Below, in pieces: positions 24,133 through 35,054 of a stretch of 55,011 bases of DNA; position 1 is the first letter of the stretch, and each line of letters opens with the position of its first letter. The notes beneath the pieces were generated by a model. It was not told where the DNA came from. It did not search any database and was given only the letters and a program-made list of their open reading frames with translations. A program made the position numbers and the translations under genes. Source of the DNA: Pseudodesulfovibrio sp. (GTDB lineage Bacteria; Desulfobacterota; Desulfovibrionia; Desulfovibrionales; Desulfovibrionaceae); the NCBI RefSeq assembly GCF_028692895.1, contig NZ_JAQUWN010000023.1, positions 1 to 55,011 on the forward strand. The letters are read 5' to 3'.

Positions 24133-25428
24133 ATGCGGATTGCGCTTTGGTTTGCCACGTTCATCCTTCTCTTCACCCTCACGGTTGCTCCCGGCCCGAC
24201 AATGGCCGCCAAGAACGACCACTTCGAGGCCCTCAAGCGTTTCTCCCAGGTCCTCGACATGGTGGAGACCTATTACGTCAAGCCCGTGACCCGCAAGGAG
24301 CTGATCGACAATTCCATCAAGGGGATGATCGAGCAGCTCGACCCGCACTCCTCCTACCTCACTCCCGAGGACTACAAGGAGATGCAGGTGGACACCTCCG
24401 GCAAGTTCAGCGGCATCGGCATTGAAATCAGCCTGGACCAGGGACGGCTGACCTGCGTCACTCCCATCGAGGACACCCCGGCCGACAAGGCGGGCATGCT
24501 CGCGGGCGACCTGATCCTGGAAATCGACGGCGAGTCCACCCAGGACATGAGCCTCATGGACGCGGTCAAGCGCATCCGGGGCAAGAAGGGCACCACCGTC
24601 AAGCTGATGATCCTGCACAAGGACTCCAACAAGCCGCAGGAAATCGCCATCGTCCGGGGCACCATCCCCATCGTCAGCGTCAAGTCCATGTCCCTGGAGG
24701 ACGGCTATCTCTATGTGCGGCTGACCAAGTTCCACGAGTCAACCACCAAGAACATGCGCGAGAAGATCGCGGAATACCGGAAGAGCCACGAGCTCAAGGG
24801 CATCGTCCTCGACCTGCGCAACAACCCCGGCGGCCTGCTCGGCCAGGCCGTTTCCGTGGCCGACACCTTCATCGACGAAGGAACCATCGTCTACATCCAG
24901 GGCAAGGACAAGGCCAACCGCAAGGACTTCTTCGCCTCCCGCACCGCCGAGGAGGTCACCGTGCCCCTGGTGGTGCTGATCAACGCGGGCTCCGCTTCCG
25001 CCTCCGAGATCGTGGCGGGCGCCCTGCAGGATCACAATCGCGGCCTGATCGTGGGCGAGCGTTCCTTCGGCAAGGGGTCGGTCCAGACCATCGTGCCCAT
25101 GGCCGACGGCTCGGCCATCAAGCTGACCACCGCCCTCTACTACACGCCCAAGGGCCGCTCCATCCAGGCGCTGGGCATCGAGCCCGACCTTCGAATTCCC
25201 TTCGTGGCCCCGCCCAAGGATGACGACATGGAGATGCGCGACCGATTCATCGTTCGCGAGAAGGACCTGAACCGCCATCTGGAAAACGGCAACAAGGGCA
25301 GGAGCGACAAGAGCGAAGGCGAGAACGAGGACGCCGAACTGGCCAAGGACCGCCTGGCGCGCGACAACCAGTTGCGCATGGCCCTGGAGCTGGTCAAGAG
25401 CCTGCCCAAGCTCAGGGAAATCAACTAG
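24133..25428 (+). CDS. ctpA: C-terminal processing peptidase (S41 family)
   Basis: A 431-residue exported serine protease. A signal peptide covers about residues 1-25 and a PDZ domain about 85-165 ('GIGIEISLDQGRLTCVTPIEDTPADKAG'). The S41 core has 'VLDLRNNPGGLLGQAV', the catalytic Ser in 'NAGSASASEIVAGAL' and the Lys in 'GERSFGKGSVQT'. The C-terminal tail is charged. It trims periplasmic proteins, often cell-wall hydrolases, which fits its place between an EnvC-like activator and YibQ. AGGAGGC... is absent, but GGGAGGC lies before the ATG. Confidence 0.95.
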   Translation: MRIALWFATFILLFTLTVAPGPTMAAKNDHFEALKRFSQVLDMVETYYVKPVTRKELIDNSIKGMIEQLDPHSSYLTPEDYKEMQVDTSGKFSGIGIEISLDQGRLTCVTPIEDTPADKAGMLAGDLILEIDGESTQDMSLMDAVKRIRGKKGTTVKLMILHKDSNKPQEIAIVRGTIPIVSVKSMSLEDGYLYVRLTKFHESTTKNMREKIAEYRKSHELKGIVLDLRNNPGGLLGQAVSVADTFIDEGTIVYIQGKDKANRKDFFASRTAEEVTVPLVVLINAGSASASEIVAGALQDHNRGLIVGERSFGKGSVQTIVPMADGSAIKLTTALYYTPKGRSIQALGIEPDLRIPFVAPPKDDDMEMRDRFIVREKDLNRHLENGNKGRSDKSEGENEDAELAKDRLARDNQLRMALELVKSLPKLREIN

Positions 25429-25446
25429 CGGAGACGACGACTTTTC

Positions 25447-26661
25447 ATGGACGAGCGTCCCGACGAAAAGAAAGAGACGGCCGGGTCCGGGAGCTTCCTT
25501 GCGAAGCTCTACCGACCCGGTCCTCTTGTTTTCCTCTTTGCCGTCGCCATCGGCGGCCTGCTCTGGTTCGGCTACCACCTGGCCACCGAGGAGACGCCCC
25601 CGCCCGAGGTCGTCACCCGTCCAGAACCGGTTCCCGCCGCCCCAAAGATTTACGAGGAAGAGACCTCCACCATCGAGGACAAGGTCAAGGAGGTGGACCT
25701 GGCCATCATCGAGGCCATGCGCCGCCTCGGACTGAACCTGGCCGACCTGGAGCTGCTCGACGTGGAGCTCCGCCACAAGGACGGCCAGGGCTACCACTAC
25801 CAGGTCCTGCGCATTCCCGAGACCAGGGACGCCGCCGCCTTCCTGACGGCCCTCAAGGAGCGGCTGGCCGAGCGCGAGCCCGAAGCCCTGCTGAGCGACA
25901 ACGGCACGGCCGAGGCCGCAGTCAGCGTGGGCGCCCTGCCCACCCATCGACTGCTGCTGCGCACTGTTCCCTTCGTCCTGCCCAGGCCCGAGAAGAAGGG
26001 CCCGCAACTGGCCGTGGTCATCGACGACATCGGCGAGAACACGACCGTGCTCGAAGGGCTGGTCCGGCTCGACTTTCCCGTGACCCTGGCCGTCTGGCCC
26101 AACGCCAGCCACACGGACGAGAGCGTGGCCCTGGCCAAGAGCTCCGGCCACGACCTCATCGTCCACTTCCCCATGGAGCCGCAGGGATACCCCAAATACA
26201 ACCCCGGCGACGACGCCCTGTTCATCACCATGACCGACGCCCAGGTGCGGGCCCGCGTGGCCCAAAACCTGGCCAGGGTGCCTGGGGCCATCGGCGTCAA
26301 CAACCACATGGGCTCCCGCTTCACCGAGAACGGCCCCGGCATGCGCGCCGCCCTGGACGAATTCCGGCAGCGCGGCCTCTTCTTCCTGGACAGCCTGACC
26401 ACCCCGCACAGCGTGGGCCGCAAGGTCGCCCGTGAACTGGGCGTCCCCTTTTACGAGCGCGACATCTTCCTGGATAACGTCAAGGACGTGAACGCCATCA
26501 TCCTCCAGCTCAAGAAGGCAGAGAACGTGGCCCGCAAGCAGGGTCGCGCCATCGCCATCGGCCACCCCTACCCGGCCACCCTGGCCGGCCTCCGGGAATG
26601 GGCCGCAAGCCGGAACACCGCCGTCCGGCTTGTTCCCCTCTCCCAGATGAAGCCGGAATAG
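25447..26661 (+). CDS. Divergent polysaccharide deacetylase (YibQ family)
   Basis: A 404-residue protein with one membrane anchor (about residues 27-46) and a proline-rich linker. The YibQ/DUF610 domain starts at 'GPQLAVVIDDIGENTTVLEGLV' (about 178), followed by 'LIVHFPMEP', 'GAIGVNNHMGSRFTE' and 'IAIGHPYPAT'. The family has a deacetylase-like barrel with a proposed metal site (Asp-Asp, His). Its substrate is not known. It commonly sits next to envC and ctpA genes, as here, 18 bases after ctpA. Confidence 0.87.
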   Translation: MDERPDEKKETAGSGSFLAKLYRPGPLVFLFAVAIGGLLWFGYHLATEETPPPEVVTRPEPVPAAPKIYEEETSTIEDKVKEVDLAIIEAMRRLGLNLADLELLDVELRHKDGQGYHYQVLRIPETRDAAAFLTALKERLAEREPEALLSDNGTAEAAVSVGALPTHRLLLRTVPFVLPRPEKKGPQLAVVIDDIGENTTVLEGLVRLDFPVTLAVWPNASHTDESVALAKSSGHDLIVHFPMEPQGYPKYNPGDDALFITMTDAQVRARVAQNLARVPGAIGVNNHMGSRFTENGPGMRAALDEFRQRGLFFLDSLTTPHSVGRKVARELGVPFYERDIFLDNVKDVNAIILQLKKAENVARKQGRAIAIGHPYPATLAGLREWAASRNTAVRLVPLSQMKPE

Positions 26662-27028
26662 CATTTTTTTCGCCCCGCTCCTTTTTTTCCACGTCACCCC
26701 CCTGTGTCCATGGGTTGTCGCACACCGTTTTTGCCATGTGCGTCATCTGACAAAATCCATGCTGATTTCATTGATTATTTTAGCGTTACTCTATAATATC
26801 TTAAAAACTTCTAGAACTTCTTTAACAAATTCCGGGCGTGATATGGTCCCTGCGCTTGCCTTGCGAGCGGCTGGCGTGTAACAAATTTTTAAAGAGAACG
26901 GCCGGTCCGGCCGATGAGCCGGGAAGGAGCGGTCCGGTTTTTGCTAACCTTTCCACGATGTTCAAAATTACGTCGCAGCCGGACGCAACCGGGCCGCACA
27001 GGCGGCAAGAGAGTGAGGCTTTTCGCAG
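26662..27028 (+). promoter_or_regulatory. fliM upstream region with -10 box
   Basis: 367 bases without a gene. It contains an AT-rich patch with TATAAT at 26792-26797. The nearest -35 match is TTGATT at 26771-26776 with a short 15-base spacer. No terminator is visible after yibQ, and I see nothing else definite. The transcript would have an untranslated leader of about 225 bases. Confidence 0.4.
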
Positions 27029-28006
27029 ATGAGCAAAATTCTCGAACAAGATGAAGTCGATGCCCTGCTCCGGGGCCTTTCCGGAGGGGATGTCGAGACG
27101 GAGACCGAGATACCGGAGGACGACTCCGGCGTGGTCTCGTTTGATCTGGCCAACCAGGACCGGATCATCCGGGGCCGAATGCCCGTTCTCGAAATCGTCA
27201 ACGACCGCTTCTCCCGGTTGTGCACCAACGCGCTGGCCAACACCATGCGCAAGCGCGTGGACATCAACCCCATCTCCATCGACATGTCCAAGTTCGGCGA
27301 CTTCATGCGCTCCCTGCCGGTGCCGACCTCCATCTCCATCTTCAAGATGGACCCCCTGCGCGGCAACGCCCTGCTGGTGGTCGATTCCCGCCTGGTCTTC
27401 GCCCTGGTGGAGAACTTCTTCGGCGGCGCCGGCAGCCAGCCCAAGGTCGAGGGGCGCGACTTCACGCCCATCGAGCAGGCCATCGTCGAACGCGTGGTCA
27501 AGATCGCCCTGGCAAACATGGAGGAGTCCTGGAAACCGGTGCACGAGGTCCATGTCGAGATGGTCCGCACCGAGGTGAACCCCCAGTTCGCGGCCATCGT
27601 GCCGCCGTCAGACGTGGTCATCGTCGTCACCTTCGAGGTGGAGCTGGAGAACGCCATCGGCTCGCTCATCGTCTGCCTGCCCTACGCCACCATGGAGCCC
27701 ATCCGCTCCAAGCTGCACGCATCCTTCCAGTCCGAGCGGCTGGAGGTGGACCACGTCTGGATCAACCGCTTCAAGGAGCGGCTCATGGAGACGCCGGTCG
27801 AGATGGTCATCCGTCTGGGTCGCACCTCCATCAGCGGCCGCCAGCTCCTCTATCTCCAGGAGGGCGACATCATCCTGCTGGACACCGACGAGGACGAGCT
27901 GCTGGAAGCCGAGGTCGAGGGCGTGCGCAAGTTCATGGGGTTTCCCGGCCGGGTCAAGGGCAACAAGGCGTTCAAGGTGGTCAAGGAGGAGGAAATCCGC
28001 TTCTGA
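27029..28006 (+). CDS. fliM: Flagellar motor switch protein FliM
   Basis: A 325-residue cytoplasmic rotor protein. The N-terminal 'MSKILEQDEVDALLRGL' is the CheY-P binding peptide. The middle CheC-like domain has 'LVVDSRLVFALVENFFGG', and the C-terminal SpoA/FliN domain has 'ETPVEMVIRLGRTSISGRQLLYLQEGDIILLD'. Length is normal. It is alone here, with no other flagellar gene in the window, and ends at its own terminator. Confidence 0.97.
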   Translation: MSKILEQDEVDALLRGLSGGDVETETEIPEDDSGVVSFDLANQDRIIRGRMPVLEIVNDRFSRLCTNALANTMRKRVDINPISIDMSKFGDFMRSLPVPTSISIFKMDPLRGNALLVVDSRLVFALVENFFGGAGSQPKVEGRDFTPIEQAIVERVVKIALANMEESWKPVHEVHVEMVRTEVNPQFAAIVPPSDVVIVVTFEVELENAIGSLIVCLPYATMEPIRSKLHASFQSERLEVDHVWINRFKERLMETPVEMVIRLGRTSISGRQLLYLQEGDIILLDTDEDELLEAEVEGVRKFMGFPGRVKGNKAFKVVKEEEIRF

Positions 28007-28030
28007 GACCGTTTTCAACCGATTTTCAAG

Positions 28031-28054
28031 GGCCGCTTCGCGCGGCCTTTTCTT
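28031..28054 (+). terminator. Intrinsic terminator of fliM
   Basis: GGCCGC (28031-28036) / GCGGCC (28042-28047), followed by TTTTCTT. Confidence 0.8.
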
Positions 28055-28072
28055 TGCCGTACCCAAAAGCGC

Positions 28073-28102
28073 TTGACTTCAAATAGCCCCCGAGTTCAAA
28101 AT
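28073..28102 (+). promoter_or_regulatory. Promoter of the ABC transporter operon
   Basis: TTGACT (28073-28078), 18-base spacer, CAAAAT (28097-28102). Confidence 0.5.
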
Positions 28103-28135
28103 TTCGCTTCACTATTTCAAGGGAGGAATCCGTCC

Positions 28136-29089
28136 ATGAAGAAAATTTTGTTCGTTTTGCTGGCCGCGCTCTGTCTGCTCGTCGCCGGCCAGGCACAGGC
28201 CAGACAGTATGTGGTCTCCGTGACCCAGATCGTCGAACACCCCGCCCTGGACGCCATGCGCAACGGCGTGATCGACCGGCTCAAGGAGAAGGGACTCGAC
28301 GTGATGGCCAACGTGCACATAGCCCAGGGCAATCCGGCCACCAACGTCCAGATCATCAGCCAGATCATGGGCGAGCAGCCCGACCTGGTCCTGGCCATCG
28401 CCACCCCCGGCGCGCAGGCCGCCGCACAGAAGATTCATGACCGGCCCATCCTCTTCACCGGCGTCACCGACCCGGTTTCCGCCGGCCTGGTCAAGAATCT
28501 CGAAAACACCGGCGGCGGCAACATCACAGGCATGTCCGACTTCAGCCCCATGGACAAGCACGTGGCGCTGATCCGCGAGCTGGTGCCCGGCGTAAAGGCC
28601 ATCGGCGTCATCTATAACGCGGGCGAGCCCAACTCCGTGGTCCTGGTGGACAAGCTCAAGGAAGAGGCCGCCAAGGCCGGCCTGACCGTGGAGGAGGCGA
28701 CCATCGCCAACTCCAGCGGCGTCTACCAGGCGGCCAAGAGCCTGGTCGGCCGCTGCCAGGCCGTGTACGTGCCCACGGACAACACCGTGGTCTCGGCCAT
28801 CGAGTCCGCCGTCAAGGTCTGCAAGGACAACAAGCTGCCGCTCATCGCCGCCGACGTCGACTCCGTGGACCGGGGAGCCATTGCCGCCGTGGCCCTGGAC
28901 TACTACAAGATGGGCCTTCAAACCGGCGACATGGCCTACCGCATCCTGGCCGAGGGCGTGGCTCCCTCCGCCATGCCTGTGGAGTTCCTCAACGACCTGA
29001 ACCTGCACGTCAACAAGGCGTCGGCCGCCGCCATGGGCGTCACCCTGTCCGACGACCTGCTCCAGCGCGCCGCCAAGGTCGTCGAATAG
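28136..29089 (+). CDS. ABC transporter substrate-binding protein (TrpX / COG2984 type)
   Basis: A 317-residue exported protein with a clear signal peptide ending in AQA at about residue 22. The ABC_sub_bind pattern is present: 'VSVTQIVEHPALDAMRNGVIDRLKEKG', 'ATPGAQAAA', 'PILFTGVTDPVSAGLV', 'GVIYNAGEPNSV' and 'VYVPTDNTVVSAIESAV'. Related Gram-positive systems take up tryptophan or similar amino acids. The ligand here is unproven. The ATG at 28136 follows GGGAGGAA; an upstream start would lack the signal peptide position. A terminator separates it from the permease gene. Confidence 0.9.
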   Translation: MKKILFVLLAALCLLVAGQAQARQYVVSVTQIVEHPALDAMRNGVIDRLKEKGLDVMANVHIAQGNPATNVQIISQIMGEQPDLVLAIATPGAQAAAQKIHDRPILFTGVTDPVSAGLVKNLENTGGGNITGMSDFSPMDKHVALIRELVPGVKAIGVIYNAGEPNSVVLVDKLKEEAAKAGLTVEEATIANSSGVYQAAKSLVGRCQAVYVPTDNTVVSAIESAVKVCKDNKLPLIAADVDSVDRGAIAAVALDYYKMGLQTGDMAYRILAEGVAPSAMPVEFLNDLNLHVNKASAAAMGVTLSDDLLQRAAKVVE

Positions 29090-29122
29090 GCTCCATTTGC
29101 GTATTGGGCGCATTCAGTATAC

Positions 29123-29152
29123 AAGGCGCGTTGTCCGCAACGCGCCTTTTTT
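29123..29152 (+). terminator. Terminator between binding protein and permease genes
   Basis: AAGGCGCGTTG (29123-29133) / CAACGCGCCTT (29138-29148), then TTTT. This likely gives more binding protein than permease. Confidence 0.85.
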
Positions 29153-29212
29153 CCGCCCTCCGGACCGGGCGGGCGAGGCTGGCATCTTCCGGCGAGAAAT
29201 TAGGAAACAATC

Positions 29213-30109
29213 ATGACGAGTTACGCACTATTCGGCGCTCTTGAGCAGGGATTCGCCTACGGCCTGATGGTCCTGGGCGTCTACCTGACCTTCCGGGTGC
29301 TCGACTTCCCGGACCTGACCGTGGACGGCAGCCTGCCCCTGGGGGCCTCGGTGGCCGCCGTGGTCGTGACTTCCGGCCATTCCCCGGTGCTGGCCATCCT
29401 CCTGGCGGGGGGCGCGGGCTTCCTGGCCGGAGCGATCACCGGCATCCTGAACACCAAGTTCAAGATCCTCCACCTCCTGGCCTCCATCCTGACCATGATC
29501 TCGCTCTACTCCATCAACCTGCGCATCATGGGGCGGCCCAACATGAGCCTGCTCGGCAAGGATACGGTGGTGGACTGGTTCCAGGCCTTCAGCGGACTGC
29601 CCTCCTACGTCTCGACGCCCATCCTCTTCGCCGTCATCTGCTCCGTGGCCGTGGCCGCGCTCATCTGGTTCCTGCACACCGAGAAGGGCTTCGCCTTCCT
29701 GGCCACGGGCGACAACAAGCAGATGATCACCAGCCAGGGCGTCAACACGGACGTCGTCATCATTTTCGGCGTGGGACTCTCCAACGCCCTGGTCGCCATG
29801 TCCGGGGCCCTGGTGGCCCAGAACCAGGGCTCGGCCGACGTCAACATGGGCGTTGGCACCATCGTCGCGGGCCTGGCCTCGGTCATCGTGGGCGAGACCG
29901 TGTTCGGCGACAAGACCATCTCCCGCGCGTTCATCGCCGCCCTGCTCGGCTCGGTGCTCTATCGCGTGGCCATCGCCCTGGCCCTGGGGCTCAAGCTCGG
30001 CTCCTTCTCCTTCACCCCGAGCGACCTGAACCTGATCACCGCCCTGCTGGTCATCTTCGCCCTGGTCATGCCGCGCATGAAACGCAGGCTTCTGGGAGGC
30101 GTACGATGA
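29213..30109 (+). CDS. ABC transporter permease (COG4120 type)
   Basis: A 298-residue integral membrane protein with about eight to nine segments. 'YLTFRVLDFPDLTVDGSLPLGASVAA' near residue 22 is the branched-chain-type permease signature. 'VGVGTIVAGLASVIVGE'-like sequence near residue 207 is the conserved cytoplasmic coupling region. It forms the channel for the solute delivered by the binding protein. Its stop overlaps the ATPase start by 4 bases. Confidence 0.9.
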   Translation: MTSYALFGALEQGFAYGLMVLGVYLTFRVLDFPDLTVDGSLPLGASVAAVVVTSGHSPVLAILLAGGAGFLAGAITGILNTKFKILHLLASILTMISLYSINLRIMGRPNMSLLGKDTVVDWFQAFSGLPSYVSTPILFAVICSVAVAALIWFLHTEKGFAFLATGDNKQMITSQGVNTDVVIIFGVGLSNALVAMSGALVAQNQGSADVNMGVGTIVAGLASVIVGETVFGDKTISRAFIAALLGSVLYRVAIALALGLKLGSFSFTPSDLNLITALLVIFALVMPRMKRRLLGGVR

Positions 30110-30900
30110 TCTCCATCACCAACGTGACCAAGGCCTTCAACCTGGGCAGCGTCAACGAGGTCCGGGCCCTGAACGGCGTGGACCTCGAAGTGAAGGATGG
30201 CGACTTCATCACCATCATCGGCTCCAACGGGGCCGGAAAGTCCACGTTCCTCAACGCCATCGCCGGGACCTTTCCGCTGGACAGCGGCCGTATCGTCCTG
30301 GAGGACCAGGACGTGACCAAATGGCCGGAATACAAGCGCGCCGCCCTGATCGGCCGAGTCTTCCAGGACCCGCTACTCGGCACCTGCGCCGGAGCGACCA
30401 TCGAGCAGAACCTGGCCATGGCCATGAAGCGGGGCCAGCGCCGCACGCTGGGAATCGGCATCCGGGCCAGGGACCGCGCCTTCTTCAAGGAAAAGCTCGC
30501 CGTGCTCGGCCTCGGGCTGGAGGAGCGGCTCAAAACCTCCACAGGCCTGCTCTCCGGCGGGCAGCGCCAGGCCCTGACCATGCTCATGGCCACCCTGGTC
30601 CGGCCGCGTCTGCTGCTCCTCGACGAGCACACCGCCGCCCTGGACCCCAAGACAGGAAGCATGATCCTGGAGCTGACCGAGGAGCTGGTCCGGTCCCAGA
30701 ACCTCACGGCCCTGATGGTCACCCACAACATGAACCAGGCCATCACCCTGGGCAACCGGCTGATTATGTTTCACCGGGGCCGGATCGTCCTGGACATCGC
30801 GGGCGAGGAAAAACGAAATCTCAAGGTCGATGACCTGCTCCGCCGCTTTTCCGAACTGCGCGGCGACGAAGGCGTGTCCGACCGCATGTTGCTTTGTTAG
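30106..30900 (+). CDS. ABC transporter ATP-binding protein (COG1101 type)
   Basis: A 264-residue ATPase. Walker A is '[10 protein letters not shown]' (about residues 39-48), the signature is '[16 protein letters not shown]' (with LSGGQ), Walker B is '[14 protein letters not shown]' and the switch His is in '[11 protein letters not shown]'. It powers the permease through a 4-base overlap (ATGA). Glu of Walker B is present. It completes a three-gene uptake system. Confidence 0.93.
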   Translation: MISITNVTKAFNLGSVNEVRALNGVDLEVKDGDFITIIGSNGAGKSTFLNAIAGTFPLDSGRIVLEDQDVTKWPEYKRAALIGRVFQDPLLGTCAGATIEQNLAMAMKRGQRRTLGIGIRARDRAFFKEKLAVLGLGLEERLKTSTGLLSGGQRQALTMLMATLVRPRLLLLDEHTAALDPKTGSMILELTEELVRSQNLTALMVTHNMNQAITLGNRLIMFHRGRIVLDIAGEEKRNLKVDDLLRRFSELRGDEGVSDRMLLC

Positions 30901-30972
30901 TGGATCGCGCGGTTTTACTAGGGACCGCATGACCCATTGGTGGGGCCCGCGCGAGGCGGTCCCCGGGGAAGA

Positions 30973-31000
30973 CTGGCAAATTGCTGCCGATACGTATAAG
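30973..31000 (+). promoter_or_regulatory. Promoter of ndk-proC
   Basis: CTGGCA (30973-30978), 16-base spacer, TATAAG (30995-31000). Confidence 0.5.
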
Positions 31001-31024
31001 ACAGACAACCATAGGGAGGCATTA

Positions 31025-31447
31025 ATGGCTATCGAACGCACCTTTTCCATCATCAAGCCGGACGCCGTGGAGCGCGGCCTGATCGCCGAAATCCTCAAGA
31101 TGATCACCGACTCCGGCCTGAAGATCAAAGGCATGAAGATGATGCGCATGGACCGCGCCAAGGCCGAGGGCTTCTACGCCGTCCACAAGGAGCGCCCCTT
31201 CTTCGGCGAGCTGGTGGACTACATGATCTCCGGCCCGGTGGTGGTTTCCTGCCTGGAAGGCGAGAACGCCATCGAGAACTACCGCAAGCTGATGGGCGCC
31301 ACCAACCCGGCCCAGGCCGAGGAAGGCACCATCCGCGCCGCTTACGGCATGAGCATCCAGAACAACGCCTGCCACGGCTCCGACGGTCCCGACACCGCCA
31401 GGACCGAGGTGGCCTACTTCTTCAACGACGACGAGCTGGTGGGATAA
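31025..31447 (+). CDS. ndk: Nucleoside diphosphate kinase
   Basis: A 140-residue kinase with the phospho-acceptor His in '[12 protein letters not shown]' (about residue 117). The family N-terminus is '[15 protein letters not shown]'. It balances NDP/NTP pools. The ATG at 31025 follows AGGGAGGC; longer in-frame starts run into the ABC transporter gene. Its stop shares bases with the proC start (TAATG). Confidence 0.97.
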   Translation: MAIERTFSIIKPDAVERGLIAEILKMITDSGLKIKGMKMMRMDRAKAEGFYAVHKERPFFGELVDYMISGPVVVSCLEGENAIENYRKLMGATNPAQAEEGTIRAAYGMSIQNNACHGSDGPDTARTEVAYFFNDDELVG

Positions 31448-32247
31448 TGACCAAGAGAATCGGGTTCATCGGCACGGGCAACATGGGATCGGCCATCCTG
31501 AACGGATTGGCCTCCCGCGACGACATCGAACGGCACGGCTACGACCATCACCAAGAGAAGCTCGCGCAGCTCGCCGCGTCCTGCGGCCTCAAGGCGCACG
31601 ACAGCGTCCTGTCCCTGGCCGAGGCCTGCGACATCGTGGTGGTGGCCGTCAAGCCCCAGTACGCCGAGGCAGTGGTCAAGGAGATCGCCGCCTCCCTCGA
31701 TGCGTCCAAATGCCTGGTCTCCATCTGCGCCGGACTGACCGTTGAGCGGTTCCGGGACTGGAGCGAGGGCCGCTGCCCCGTGGTGCGGGTCATGCCCGAC
31801 ACCCCGGCCCTGGTGGGTGAATCCGTTTCCGCCGTCTGCCTGGACGACAAGGACCTGAGCGACGAGCTCCGGGCCTTCATCCCCGGCCTGTTCAAGGCCA
31901 TCGGCCAGGTGCACATCCTGCCCGAGAGGCTCTTCGACGCCTTCACCGGCGTCATCGGCTCCGGCCCGGCCTACGTCTTCTACTTCATGGAGGCGATGAT
32001 CGAGGCGGGCGTGGCCCTGGGCCTGACCCGGCCGCAGGCCACGCAAATGGTCAAGGGGCTCTTCCTCGGCTCGGCCAAGATGGCCGACCAGAGCGAGCAC
32101 TCCGTGCCCCAGCTCCGGGAAATGGTCACCTCTCCCGGCGGCACCACGGTCCGGGCGCTGATGCACTTCGACCGCCAGGGTATGCGCGGCGACATCATCG
32201 ACGCCATCTTCAAGTGCTGCGAACGGAGCATCGAACTCGGCAAGTAA
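31447..32247 (+). CDS. proC: Pyrroline-5-carboxylate reductase
   Basis: A 266-residue enzyme reducing pyrroline-5-carboxylate to proline. The Rossmann start is 'IGFIGTGNMGSAILNGL'. 'VAVKPQYAEAVVKEI' follows, and 'FTGVIGSGPAYVFYFMEAMIEAGVALGL' is the conserved active-site helix, with 'VTSPGGTTVRALMHFDRQG' near the end. It is coupled to ndk by a one-base overlap. It ends at a bidirectional terminator. Confidence 0.96.
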   Translation: MTKRIGFIGTGNMGSAILNGLASRDDIERHGYDHHQEKLAQLAASCGLKAHDSVLSLAEACDIVVVAVKPQYAEAVVKEIAASLDASKCLVSICAGLTVERFRDWSEGRCPVVRVMPDTPALVGESVSAVCLDDKDLSDELRAFIPGLFKAIGQVHILPERLFDAFTGVIGSGPAYVFYFMEAMIEAGVALGLTRPQATQMVKGLFLGSAKMADQSEHSVPQLREMVTSPGGTTVRALMHFDRQGMRGDIIDAIFKCCERSIELGK

Positions 32248-32251
32248 ACGA

Positions 32252-32281
32252 AAAGGGCTCCGCAAGGAGCCCTTCTTCTTT
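32252..32281. terminator. Bidirectional terminator between proC and cbiB
   Basis: AAGGGCTCC / GGAGCCCTT with a short GCAA loop, flanked by CTTCTTT on the plus strand and CCCTTTTCG on the minus. It serves the convergent proC and cbiB genes. Confidence 0.75.
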
Positions 32282-32300
32282 CCTGTTGTGGCTATAGCGC

Positions 32301-33251
32301 CTAAAAAGCAATCCGGAGCCATCCGAACAGCAGGATGAACACCCACCCCGCCCGGTGGCCGGAAACCTTGCACAGGGCGATCAGGGCGCGGATTTTCGCC
32401 CGGTCCCAGGGCTTTTCTCCCGGGCCGAGCACCGGCTTCTCCTTCACCTTTCCGAAATACACGGCCCGGCCGCCCATGCCCGCGTCCATGAGCCACGCGG
32501 CGGCCGCCATGGGCCAGCCCGCGTTGGGGCTCTCCATCTTCATGGCGTCGGCGGCTAAGTTCGCCCTGGCCGCGCGGTAGTCCAGGCCGCGCATCCTGCC
32601 GGTGATCAGCAGGGCCCAGGCCGTGATCCGGGCCGGAATCCAGGCCAGGACGTCGTCAGTCCTGGCCGCGCCGCGCCCCAGGTCGCGGAAGCGTTCGGTG
32701 CGGTAGCCCCACATGGAGTCCATGGTGCTGACCGCCTTGTAGGCCCACATGCCGCCGGGGCCGAAGATCGCCAGATAGAACATCGGGGCCACGAAGCCGT
32801 CGTTGAGGTTCTCGCTCACGGTTTCGGCCAGGGTCCGGCGGACGCCCTGTGCGTCCAGGACCGAAGTGTCGCGGCTGACGAGCATGGACAGGGCCCTGCG
32901 CGCGCCGTCCAGGTCGCCGTCGTCCAGGCGTGCGGCCACCTGCCGGGCCTCGCGCACCAGGCAGCCCATGGCCAGCCCGGCATAGGCCAGGTACACGGCG
33001 ATGAGGACGCCGACGTACGGGATGGCCATCAGGATTTCGGCCAGGAGCAAGGCCCCGGCCCCGAAGAGGACCACGGCCGTCCAGCCCGCGGCGCGCAGGT
33101 TGAAGCCCACCCTGCGGGCCGAGGCCTCGTACAGGTCGAGCCCCTTGCCGATCCAGCGAACCGGGTGCGGCAGGCCGCGCGGGTCCCCGAACAGGGAGTC
33201 CAGGAGCATGGCGGCGGCCGGAATGAAAAAGGCGAGGAAGTATTGTTCCAT
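32301..33251 (-). CDS. cbiB: Adenosylcobinamide-phosphate synthase (CbiB/CobD)
   Basis: A 316-residue membrane protein. 'LLDSLFGDPRGLPHPVRWIG' in the first 40 residues is the CbiB hallmark. 'LSMLVSRDTSVLDAQGVRRTLAETVSENLNDGFVAPMFY' and 'YKAVSTMDSMWGYRTERFRDLG' are further family blocks, and 'ESPNAGWPMAAAAWLM' is near the end. It joins aminopropanol phosphate to cobyric acid in B12 synthesis. It lies downstream of rpoD on the same strand, behind the rpoD terminator, and alone. Confidence 0.93.
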   Translation of the reverse strand: MEQYFLAFFIPAAAMLLDSLFGDPRGLPHPVRWIGKGLDLYEASARRVGFNLRAAGWTAVVLFGAGALLLAEILMAIPYVGVLIAVYLAYAGLAMGCLVREARQVAARLDDGDLDGARRALSMLVSRDTSVLDAQGVRRTLAETVSENLNDGFVAPMFYLAIFGPGGMWAYKAVSTMDSMWGYRTERFRDLGRGAARTDDVLAWIPARITAWALLITGRMRGLDYRAARANLAADAMKMESPNAGWPMAAAAWLMDAGMGGRAVYFGKVKEKPVLGPGEKPWDRAKIRALIALCKVSGHRAGWVFILLFGWLRIAF

Positions 33252-33252
33252 G

Positions 33253-33296
33253 GTGAAAAATGAAAAGGGGCCGGGAGGAATGTTCCTCCCGGCCCC
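33253..33296 (-). terminator. Intrinsic terminator of rpoD
   Basis: A perfect 14-bp stem GGGGCCGGGAGGAA / TTCCTCCCGGCCCC (33267-33280, 33283-33296). On the minus strand it is followed by TTTTCATTTTT. Confidence 0.88.
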
Positions 33297-33305
33297 CGGT
33301 CGAGT

Positions 33306-35040
<1,735 letters not shown>

Positions 35041-35054
<14 letters not shown>

